Assembly: GCF_000001735.4 (NCBI RefSeq)
Contig: NC_003076.8
Location: forward strand, 15,937,835-16,001,834
Length of the DNA: 64,000 nucleotides
Reading direction: 5' to 3'
Origin: Arabidopsis thaliana
Taxonomy: Eukaryota > Streptophyta > Magnoliopsida > Brassicales > Brassicaceae
The translations under genes and the position numbers were made by a program. Shown in pieces: positions 13,338 through 23,557 of the stretch. The notes beneath the pieces are model-generated. The model worked only from the letters and a program-made list of their open reading frames with translations, searched no databases and was not told where the DNA came from. Every line of letters starts with the position of its first letter. The first letter of the stretch is position 1.

Positions 13338-13960
13338 AAAGTACCAAACCCTTAAAAAAATCCCTAAGATGAAACACTACCTAGCTAAACCTATCAAAAT
13401 GCTTTTAGTTGATAATAGTTTGGTTTTGTTACCTCTTTTTGTGAGATATTTGGTTTGTTAGTGTTCTTAATTAGTAGTAGAAGTGAAGTGTTTTTTTTTT
13501 TTTTTATAATGTTTTGGACCTTGTGTTCTTGAACCATGTCACTTTCGAATCTTGCTTCTTATAAGATACTAGTAGTTGATATTATTATGTCCGGTCACTT
13601 TGCTTACAAGCAAAACGCTTAAACAATAAAGTAGTTTAATATAAGATGTTTTTACTACACAAGACTAAAAAAATGTATTAAAATCATGTTCCGATTTGAA
13701 AAAAGAATCAAGAATAAATACCAAAAATAAAATAGTTTTAAAACACAAAAAGTATGTGTATTTGTTTCTTTAGTATTTTATATTATTACTTTAAAATGAT
13801 CCAAGAAAAATGCAATTAAAATAAAAGTAACTAGATGTCAAAAAAAAAAACTAAAGTAACTAAAAAATAAGGACCGGTATACGAAAAGAATAATACTATA
13901 CTAGGGATTCACGTTTTTATTTTAGTCCATCAAAGTATACCACCTAATAAAAATTAAATC
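13338..13960. other. S9 downstream and AT-rich intergenic region
   Basis: This is the 3' end region of the ribosomal protein gene followed by AT-rich sequence with poly-A/T runs. Nothing else can be supported. Confidence 0.4.
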
Positions 13961-13964
13961 CTAA

Positions 13965-14290
13965 TCAATATTCTTTAAATTCAAATCGATATATAATTTT
14001 ATTTAATATAAAATCTAAACTTTAATTCTCATTTGTAAACTTAAACCGACATTCAAGCTCGTTTAATTGTAAAACCTAAACTTTAACTATACTTTCTAAA
14101 CTTAACTGATATTTAACCTCGTTTACTTATAAATCTAAATCTATTTATAAATTCAAACTGATATTTAACCTCGTTTAATTGTAAAATTTAAATCCGTTTA
14201 TAAATCCAAACTGATATTTAACCTCGTCTAATCATAAAATCTAAACCTTACCCATTTCTTATAAACCCAAATTATTATATAATTTCGATT
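13965..14290. repeat. Degenerate tandem repeat, about 52-60 bp period
   Basis: Five to six copies of a unit like aaactgatatttaacctcgtt followed by aattgtaaaatctaaacctt lie head to tail. The acctcg-type word recurs at about 13996 (degenerate), 14056, 14116, 14168 and 14221. Copies diverge toward the left end. There is no coding potential. Confidence 0.75.
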
Positions 14291-14440
14291 TATTAACAAC
14301 TTATATTTTATAATCAAATTTTTTTTTTTTAATTATATAACAGATTGTGATTGGCTTGAATAAAAGAGGGTAAATTAAAAGGTTCACCCTAACCCAAGTA
14401 TTTTTCTAAGACGAAGAAACATCTTTTATATAAAGTCTAA

Positions 14441-15237
14441 GGGGGAGGTATTGGATGAGAGAATTTAATAGAATAGAATTGAAGACATAAATTATAGATT
14501 TTCAAGTATTGTAAAAGATTTTCAAATCTTTCTTTTCAATTCTAACAATTTATTTTGCAGTATTTTCCTAGAATTAAAAAGATATCAATGAATTACTATA
14601 GAATTATTGTTCTACGTTGCTCTCTATCACCCACCATGTCCAAACCCTAAAAATCCCAGAAACGACCAACATCTCTTCTACCCAGAAATGACCTACGTTG
14701 ACATTTATGGAATTCTATCAAACTTATGGAAGAGATCCCTATTTTAACACCAACGACAATGTCATCACCACCATTTATTTCCTCTTTGTCTCTCTCTCTC
14801 TCTCGATTTACACACTCTCCCCCTCAATATAATCTAATGGATGATGATCTGACGAGCAATTAGCCGGATCATGAGATCACAAATTGTAGATGTGTTAGAT
14901 TAATAACACTCTCCCTCAGATTTGAGAAAAGCATATGAAGGAGAAAAGTAGACGATGAATTTTGGATGTGTTGAAATATTCTATCAAAATCTCAACTCAA
15001 AACCAGAGAATTTGTTCTTCACATTTTAAACTAAATTTTCTATTAAATTCCTGTCAAGTAACGATGGCATACAATTTCAACATAAACTTGAATAACAATT
15101 GCAATTAATAGAATTAAGAAATGAGTAAGTTTAATAACACAAGAGTTTAAAAGAATTTGTAAAATCTCTACTTGAATAACACCAGAATTTATGATTCTAT
15201 TAAATTCTATCAAACTCATGCGTCCAATACCCCCTCT
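14441..15237. mobile_element. Harbinger-like non-autonomous DNA transposon (MITE), about 800 bp
   Basis: The left end reads gggggaggtattggatgaga. The right end, read on the other strand, is gagggggtattggacgcatg, so the ends are imperfect inverted repeats. Sub-terminal sequence is also inverted (gaatttaatagaatagaatt against gatagaatttaatagaatca). A TAA flanks both sides (14438-14440 and 15238-15240), fitting the TWA target duplication of PIF/Harbinger elements. No transposase reading frame is present. A short (tc)n run lies at about 14787-14803. Confidence 0.75.
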
Positions 15238-15628
15238 TAAACGATTTCAAATAAGATATCCTTTTCTTATTTATGATTATCAGATTATGTAAACAACATA
15301 CGTAATTTTCCCCACCACATTTGTAGAGTGATGTAATTCCCGATCTAAGGTAAGACTAAAACAATATAATGAATAGATTTAGTTAGATAGTAAAGCTTTT
15401 TTGCTGTTGATGAGCATGAGGCTCATTGTTTTGGAGAAGCCTATGCAAAGCATGATTGTGTAATAATTATGAGAGAAAAATGGTTAAAGGGGACCATGAA
15501 ATATATATTGGTCTATACCTGGACCATAATGTGTTACGTATTCCTTATTATTAAGAGTTGATACCTACTATTGAAAAATATACGAGTGAAAAATCCAGAT
15601 CTTCGTGTAGATATATCATTTAAATTCC

Positions 15629-15813
15629 TTTTTTTAACTAGATAAATATACCAAAGTAAAAAATTTATTTACTATTGAAGTCTTTTCTTTTAATAAATTA
15701 GAGTCACTCAGTAAAAATGATTTTTTTCTTAACTAGATAAATATATCAAAATAAAAAAACTTTATTACCATTGAAGTATTTTCTTTTAATAAATTGGAGT
15801 CACTCCGTAAAAA
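15629..15813. repeat. Tandem duplication of a ~92-bp unit
   Basis: Two adjacent copies share ttaactagataaatata, then ttttcttttaataaatt, then gagtcactc and gtaaaaatga. They differ at scattered positions. Period is about 92 bp. No gene is evident. Confidence 0.8.
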
Positions 15814-15855
15814 TGATCCTTAACTTAATTGTAAAGTATTTAATTTAACTTAATT

Positions 15856-16062
15856 GTTGGTTTTGCCATTTTTTGAATAGTTTGTAGATTTTGTATATTT
15901 TAAGACAACAAAAATGTGATTTAAGATGCGTTTTACTCGTTTGGATTTAATCATTTTAATTTATATAAAAGACATATTTTTGCAAAAACAATTCGTAATA
16001 TGTACACTTAAGTGTTAAAAAATGGCAGAATTCGTAAACTATTCAAAATATTATTGTTAGAT
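15856..16062. repeat. Dispersed repeat, copy 1
   Basis: The stretch from ttttgccattttttgaata to aaaatggcagaattcgtaaa resembles 17889-18130 in order and wording (ccattttttgaat, atttttgcaaaaa, gtacacttaagtg). The ends are near-complementary words (gccatttttt and aaaatggc), so each copy may itself have inverted ends. Confidence 0.5.
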
Positions 16063-17888
16063 TTTTTTTTTAAACGGCATTTTAGACAAGAATCCCTATT
16101 TACCTAGAGTCTTCAATTTGAATTTAGAAAATATGGAATTAAATTTAATGTACTTTCTTAATGATACTTACTGTAAATAGATAGAATTACATAGATGTAT
16201 CAGTATCTTCTTAATTGCCATTGTAGTAACACGGCAAAAGTCTACCGTTTTACGTGTGTGCACACACACTACACAATCTGTCGATGCTTTGTTTGTGATG
16301 TGATTATGTGAATATATGATGGCGAAACAATTCTTATCAAGGGACATGTTATCCGTGGAATTTGTTCGACATTTCCAGCGTAATTCGAATACTCATGCTA
16401 AATCCAGAGAAACATTTCGCAGTTATAAATATAATTGTTGGACATCTTATGTGTGTTGTATATTTCGACCTGATCAAATATTTATAAATATAATTGAATA
16501 ATTCAAATCTTTGAACATAGAATCGAAGATGCCGTTTTGACGACTTTTTCAATGTTTTTTTTTAATTGTTATTTTATTCACTGCGAAGATATGATTGGTG
16601 CCATTAATGCATATTATCGTACTATAGTGTTTTTGTAATTCATTGGAAAAAAAAAAAATTGCTCAACTTTTCCAAAGTGAGTTTTTATAAATTACTTATT
16701 TAACGAGTCCTTCATTTCCACATGATTACTCGTGTTTTTTACAACATGTTTGTAAAGATGTGAATTAATTGCGAAAAAGTAGACACAAAAACATTGTGGA
16801 GCCTATGAGACCAAACATTTAGTACCCGAACCCACATGGACTAACATGTAAAATCTCCCTTTGCAATTTATTAGAATGGTCACTTTCTTTAATAATCTTG
16901 TATATATAAAACACACACACACACACCAACACACTTTTATATATATTCTTGTATTCACACATATAAGAAAAATTGATAAATGTTTTCTTTAATTATGTGC
17001 TTTATTAAAAAATTGTATGAATTAATGTTCTCGTTGAATTTTTGTGGTGGATAGATCATTGACATATATATGGTGTACTTACTATACTGTTGTCATTCTC
17101 TTGAATTATAAGTGTGAATTTCATGTCGGATGATATCGGTTAGAGTAATGAAATGTTTGGCTATATAACAAGCACAACGATGGAGAAAATAATTTTCTTA
17201 TATATTTAGTATATATTGAGCAAAAAGTACTTTTAATAAGTAACGTAACGTAACATTGATTTCGTTAACTATGAATATAATCCGATCCATGTCATGCAAA
17301 CCTGTCGGAAGAGAACCATTCTCACTTATATTTTCTTGTTGGTGAGAATATATTAAACTGTTATTGAATTACTAATGAAATAGAATGTTGTGATAAATTA
17401 ATACACCACACAAACGAAATATTTTGAGGGATAATGAGGGATTTCGAAATTTATATAACCTTTCATAATAATAATAATATGTTCAAACAGATAATTGTAT
17501 TCGACTGTTACATACTTGTCGGATCTTTATTGATAATGTTATTGGACAACAAGATATCTAAAATTTTGATCTTATGGACCCGAGGGCAGCATGTAACACG
17601 AGACATGGTGGTGACACGTGACATAGTCGATGTTTTGTGAACATTTATATAAATTAATACTCAACCAATAATGGACCAATCGAACAATTAAATTAAGTTA
17701 TATGAGACATGCGATTTTATTCACTTCAAAATAAAAAAATTCTTTAAATAAATTATTTTAGGCAAAGTGTAAGTGTGCGAAGAAGTTTGAAATAAATGGT
17801 CTGAACGAAGTTTTAAAGCCGATAGATACGTTTCTTTTAAGCATTTGGTTTCCTTTTCACGTTTTATAAAAGAATTAATTATGGATTT
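16063..17888. other. Gene-free AT-rich region
   Basis: No supported gene. It holds a short (ac)n microsatellite at about 16910-16926 and several short open frames (for example at 16316-16501 and 17434-17640) with no domain or codon pattern that suggests a gene. Confidence 0.4.
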
Positions 17889-18180
17889 ACCATTTTTTGA
17901 ATGATATTTATGGATTTTGTCATTTTTTAAATAATTTGTGGATTTTGCTCTTTTTCAGTCTAAAAAATGAAATTTAGCATAGCTTTTATTCGTTATATTA
18001 AGGTTTAGTCGAGTTTTTTTTTTGTTTTTTAAGTTTAGCATTTAATATAAAATACTTATTTTTGTAAAAATAATATCGTAAATACGTACATTTATAAGTA
18101 CTAAAATGACAATTTCGTAAAATTTTAGTAAAAATGACTTTTTCAAAAGATTTTGATGAAAACGGCAAAATCAACAATAA
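17889..18180. repeat. Dispersed repeat, copy 2
   Basis: It is related to the copy at 15856-16062: ccattttttgaatg, tttgtggattttg, aatacttatttttgtaaaaa, cgtacatttataagt, then aaaatgac. It sits about 2 kb away in the same orientation. Family unknown. Confidence 0.5.
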
Positions 18181-19500
18181 TCCTTTTATAGAAAATATTT
18201 GTTTTATATCTACTATTTTTAAGTTACATTGACATTCTATAATTTTTTAAAAGTTATCACACGAAATATTTTACATATGAGGTGAAACTATTTATGGCTT
18301 AGCAGTTAGAAAACAATGTTCCATAGGAGTCAATAATTAGGCTTCTTCCTTTCTAAAACAAATGTAGTTAGTATGGAAGATAGAATTTACATAATTCTCT
18401 CTATGCTTTTTTATACAAGTTTGGAACTATATATTTTATACAAGTTTAAAATATATAGTTTGGTAATATACAAGATTTACAGATAAATATACAAACTGTA
18501 CCTAGATATTGTGGAATACAAATTTAGAGAGACAATTTAGGCGATAATACTAGTTCTAATATTAGAAGAAAAAAAATTGAATGAAAAGTCATGTCATCAC
18601 ATGGTAGTTGCCTTTTTGTGAAATTGCAGATGAAGGGCCACAATGTTAGATGAACATGAAACACTTATCTTGACCTTCATCAACCCCATCTTTGGGAACT
18701 TTTCGTTTCCTCCATTTAACTATTCAAATCTCCTCCAATTATTCAAAAAATTTAGTACCCATTTATTTATCCACTCTATAGGAATTATACTGTAAAATTT
18801 TCAATAACTAAGCATATGTATATTTGTGATCCATTCTAGTCATAATCATTTTCTTTTTTTTTGGATAGTTGAGGCATAAAAAGTTGGGGTTTTGGTAAAA
18901 CAAATCCTAAGAGAAATCTATTTTTGTAATTTTACCCTCTACTTCTAAAATATGCAGAATAATCATAAAAAAACAAAAATAATACGCAATATATTCCTTA
19001 TACATATATTGTAAACGTATTCACGATCACATACATTTTAAAAAATCTAAATTAAAGAAGAGTTGAACTCTTTGTCTCGAGGGCTTCGATTTGATATAAT
19101 ACTTCTCAATTTTTTTAAAACTTGACGAAATCTGACAATAGCAAAAAATGTTATATTGCGTAGTATTTTTCACTTTGTAAAATTATTCTATATTTTCTGA
19201 AAGTAGAAATGGACGATTTCAAGACTTATTTTCCACAAAATCCTAAAAAGTTACGAATCTTGAAACTTGTGTATCATTTGAACTATACACAATAACTAAC
19301 TAACCATGATTGAAAACGTTGTGAAATAATTCAATCCCGCCATTACCTTCGTATAATGATTGGTAATAGTCTCGACTGATGATATGTATATATACGGCTT
19401 GGAAATCTGTAATAAAAAATGATTTCGAAGTTTTGTGGTTTAAGGGCATTCAATCTATCGCTTTCTTCTCCCGTGACATCATTGTCGAGGTTTATTGCTG
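18181..19500. other. AT-rich intergenic region upstream of PRE1
   Basis: No gene, RNA or clear repeat is visible. The part from about 19480 onward is pyrimidine-rich and merges into the PRE1 promoter and leader. Confidence 0.35.
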
Positions 19501-19524
19501 CTCTCCGTCGCTCTCTCTCTCTTG

Positions 19525-19854
19525 TGGTCCATTGGCCTATTTAAATCTCTCTTATCACATTCTCAATTTCTTTATATTTGAAGTGTATTCAAAACCCCAA
19601 AACACTTTTCTCATTCTCTTCTCTATTTTCTTCTTGCTCTCTAGTTTTTCTTTCTTCTTGGTCGTTTCCTTTCAGCATAAAAACCTTATAAAATCATAAA
19701 AGCTTACACCTACTTGCCACATAGACATAGCCGATCTCATTATATCTCTATTTCTATTTCTCAATAGAACTTGTTTGAGCTAGTGTGAGAGAAGTAAAGA
19801 AAGAGAGAAGAATCCACAACTTAGTTAGGGTCTTTTCTTGCCACATTGTTGAAC
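19525..19854 (+). promoter_or_regulatory. PRE1 core promoter and leader
   Basis: A TATA-like word (ctatttaaatctc) at about 19538 is followed by a pyrimidine-rich stretch with ctcttctctattttcttctt, a typical plant core promoter and leader. Exact start site not determined. Confidence 0.4.
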
Positions 19855-20469
19855 ATGTCGAACAGAAGATCAAGGCAATCTTCAAGTGCTCCAAGGATCT
19901 CCGATAATCAAATGATTGACCTCGTATCTAAGCTCCGTCAAATTTTGCCGGAGATTGGTCAACGACGTCGTTCTGATAAGGTATCACGCATAATATATGC
20001 ATATATTCATTTATAACGACCATTTAACATTATCCATCGTGTAAACCTATCCAAAAAAGGAAAGAACAAAAGTTTTGTAAAAAGAAGAGTGGACACTAAA
20101 ATCAAACAAGAAAGAAAAAAGAAGTCGGAACTTTTGACTCCGGACATTAAGGAACATATATACCAATATTCACAACCTTTTTCTTCCATATTTACATAAG
20201 AGATTACATCAAAATCATCAGCTTGCATGCATCTGCAAACGCATAAAAGCGCATGCATTGGTTCAAAAAACATATATTATAATGATTATGATTTTATTTC
20301 GTTTTTGTTGTTGAAGGCATCAGCCTCGAAAGTATTGCAAGAGACATGCAATTACATACGAAATTTGAACAGAGAAGTTGACAATCTGAGCGAGCGTTTG
20401 TCTCAGCTTCTCGAATCTGTCGATGAAGATAGCCCTGAAGCCGCCGTTATTAGAAGCCTACTCATGTAA
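19855..20469 (+). CDS. PRE1: PRE1/BNQ1 atypical HLH protein (bHLH136)
   Basis: Exons 19855-19980 and 20317-20469 give 279 nt, 92 aa, the size of PRE-family proteins. The protein starts [20 protein letters not shown]. Its helix-loop-helix runs from [20 protein letters not shown] to [20 protein letters not shown], then a leucine-rich second helix ([14 protein letters not shown]). The basic DNA-contact region is absent, as in the whole PRE group, so it cannot bind DNA itself. PRE proteins are known to sequester inhibitory HLH partners such as IBH1 and HFR1-type factors, promoting cell elongation under gibberellin, brassinosteroid and light control. The intron falls inside the loop. The symbol is by recalled sequence and order; close paralogues exist. 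Confidence 0.93.
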
Positions 20470-21200
20470 TCTTTTTTGTTCTTTTGTTTGTTTTTGACAA
20501 GCCTATCCATGTAATCTTAAATGATCGCTCTATAATAATTATATTTTTAACATAATCGTCTTATTATGTAAAATTCAAAGAGATGGGCTTGATCTTTAAT
20601 GACATACGAATTTCATAGGGTTAATTCCATAGTCAAAAGTCTCCGACATATATGTGTGTAGCAGAACTGCACGAGCATTGCCTTAGCAGGTGCATTATTA
20701 AAATAAACCAGTGGGATGAAATTTGGTGGAGAAGAATCTTTCTTTTTTTCTCCCTAACAAAGAAAAAAAAAACAGAGATTGTGATGTCTGAACTCGATTG
20801 TGTCAGTCAAGGACAGTAAAATTGCGAGAGGACATTGTTAGTTGCGAGCATTTAATTTTATACGGAATAAAAAAAGTTATTTGGCACATTGTTTTTGAGG
20901 TAACAAATCATCTAAACCTCAAAATAGAGATAAAAAGCAAAAATAGAAATAGAAGACAAAATCAAATAAACTCTTAGCCATTTTGGAGGGGAAAAGAAAC
21001 CCCATCTTAACTGTCACAAAAACGTTTATACACATCTAAAGGAAAGTTTTGCCTTTTAGGACGTCCACACAAAGAAATTAAATAAAAATCAACGTTATAG
21101 TTTTATTTGATATCTCATAATTCTACATGCATGTAGTTTAAAGTTTAAACACACGTATACGCATATTGATATACATGCACCCATGTACATACATTTAGAC
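20470..21200. other. Intergenic region downstream of PRE1
   Basis: AT-rich sequence with no supported gene. It includes the PRE1 3' region. Confidence 0.35.
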
Positions 21201-21202
21201 AA

Positions 21203-21340
21203 GTTTGGTCCTTTCAAGGCGTAGGAGACTGGTCAAATCTATCACTCCTAATTTTAAGCCATATAGCTATACCGGTTTGGTCCTTTCAGGGTTTAGGAGA
21301 CTGGTCAAATCCGACTCCTAATTTTAAGCCATATAGCTAT
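21203..21340. repeat. Tandem duplication, 72-bp period
   Basis: Two copies of gtttggtcctttca followed by taggagactggtcaaat and cctaattttaagccatatag occupy 21203-21270 and 21275-21340. They are nearly identical apart from a few substitutions and a short indel, so the duplication looks recent. Confidence 0.85.
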
Positions 21341-21755
21341 AAAAATAATCACAAGAAGAATTACATGAAAAAGGAGAGCATTCAGAGACTAGCTTTGTTA
21401 CACTCTTCCACCTAAAACGATCTTAATTTTTTTTTCTTGTTACATAGATACAATTTTCAGGTCTTGTACCCTTTTTGAATTATTATTGTAAAATTTTGAG
21501 ATATACTAAATAGAATAATTAAATAGCGGAAACGATTTAAACAATAGAGCAATAACGAAACGACACAATATTTAACAAGGTATCGGTTGGTTCTCTTTCA
21601 AACCAACCACTAGTCCTCGGCTGCAACAAAAGTTTATTAGATCACTTCAAGAAGTAAAAGATATACTTAGAATTTCTACAGTAAATTCAAATACATCTGT
21701 ATCTAAGAACATGAACTAAGGTTAACAAGTAAACTCATTTTACTTCCCTTTAATC

Positions 21756-22330
21756 ATGTATGAATTCTTCTTGGAGAAGTCTTTCCAAGGTGATCTCTCC
21801 CCAAACTCCACAGCGACACAAGTTTCACACAAACTTATCAAACACTCTGTTTTCTATTTCTCTGTTTTAACAGCAATCTTTTGTATCTTGAAAATTGGAG
21901 ATGATGCTTGCAACACGTTGTCCTTATCCACCACAAAAGCAGAGTATATATATGAATATGACTCTTACAGAGAGCATCAAGGAAACAATTTGGATAAAAA
22001 GATTGCTATAATAATTGGTTCTTTGCAATCAAAATATGAAGTGAACTGTGACAGTCCAAGAGCTATATATGTTTGTCTAAAAATATGAAACGGGAACATA
22101 TAGAAGTTGAGCTACACTTCATAAGGGATATGACCAAGATTGGTACTCTCTGGTCAATCCTACTGACATATTGTGTAAGGACAAAGTTGTGTAATGACAT
22201 CAGAAGCAGGTAAATGAATATTAGATGTAACCGTTTGTCGAGGTGGAGATTTGTTGATTATTTCAACCAAAGACTCAAGAAGCTTAGAGAGTGAAGCTTT
22301 GGTTATGGAGGTTTTAGCTAAGTTAGTGTA
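21756..22330 (+). mobile_element. Fossil Ty1/copia LTR-retrotransposon, 3' end only
   Basis: The stretch carries recognisable RNase H-type coding remains of a copia polyprotein (LSLSTTKAEY near 21935, a CDS-type motif near 22055) and the usual C-terminal region after it. A purine-rich ggtggagat near 22243 followed by ttgttg fits the polypurine tract and the start of a 3' LTR. No gag, integrase, reverse transcriptase or 5' LTR is seen. It is clearly broken, with several breaks in a short stretch, and looks old. Confidence 0.7.
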
Positions 22331-23542
22331 AACGTCATTAAGTTATGTTTTCTTTATAGTAAAACAGGCTAAAACAATATAAAATACAAATTACAGTACT
22401 CTGTTATGTTTTTTTTTTTTTAATCAATTTCCAAGATACTTCCTACACGGGGAAACAACTTTTAGAATCTTTCTCCCATAAATAAAGTTCCTTGCGAAAC
22501 ACGTCGTTGGACTACCGAGGTCCAATGGCCGAATAGGTTACTTCTGCCACAGTCCAAGATTCTTCGTTTCGCTTCTTTCGTGACGAGGAGGAACCAGTCT
22601 CAAGTTGACTTTTACGGACTAAATAACCAGGCGGTCCAGGCGGAGCGATCTCTATTGTGTCGCTTGCGAACATGACAGAGATTGATAGCATCGTGGGCCT
22701 ATCCTCAGCACATTCTTGAACACACAAGAGACCAATCTGTATGTATCTTTTAACTTGGTGTTGTTGAAATGTTGATGAATCAAGGATAATTTGATCTATG
22801 ATTTCGAGCCCTTTACCTTCCTTCCAATTCCTCCATATCTATTCATCATAAACAAAGCTTTAAGCGTTTATATCAATCACAATAAAAAATATAAAAAAAA
22901 GACGAAAATGCTTTGGATGATTATTACACTTACATATGTAATAAGACTTTCGTCGTTCTCCGAGTATCTATAAAAGTCTCTGTTTTTAACCCCAAATATA
23001 ATCTCAAGAAGCAAGACTCCGAAGCTGAAAACATCTGACTTTGTTGAATAAATCCCTTCCTCCGCGTATTCCGGAGACATATAGCCGCTTTGTCAAGCAA
23101 CAAGAAACACAATTGTGAGGTTTTGTAAAGTGTTTGCTTTATTTTCAAATGTAACGATGATAGTTTGTTTGCTTACTAAGTTCCGACGATCTTTGTTGTG
23201 TTAGCTGCTGTCGCACGCTTGTCGAAGAGTTTACTCATCCCAAAATCTGATATCTTCGGAACCATATCTTGGTCAAGTAAGACGTTGCTCGGTTTTAGGT
23301 CTCTATGGACAATAGGACGCCGCGAATCTTGGTGAAGATATAAAAGTCCCCGAGAGATTCCATTAATTATTTGGACCCTCTTCTCCCAGTTTAGCTTAGA
23401 GCTTTGGTTTTTGTCTAAGAAAATGTCACAACCAAAATCACATTAGTTTCTTTTCAATAACTCTTAATACAACTACTTAAACTGTGAGGCACTAACCGAA
23501 TATATACTTATCGAGGCTGAGTTTTCCAAGTACTCATATATT

Positions 23543-23557
23543 AAAATCATCTCACCG
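23543..23557. repeat. LINE target-site duplication, left copy
   Basis: aaaatcatctcaccg borders the 5' side of the LINE and is repeated exactly after its poly-A tail at 26975-26989. The first As of the right copy merge with the tail. The kinase coding sequence joins smoothly when the insertion is disregarded. Confidence 0.9.
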
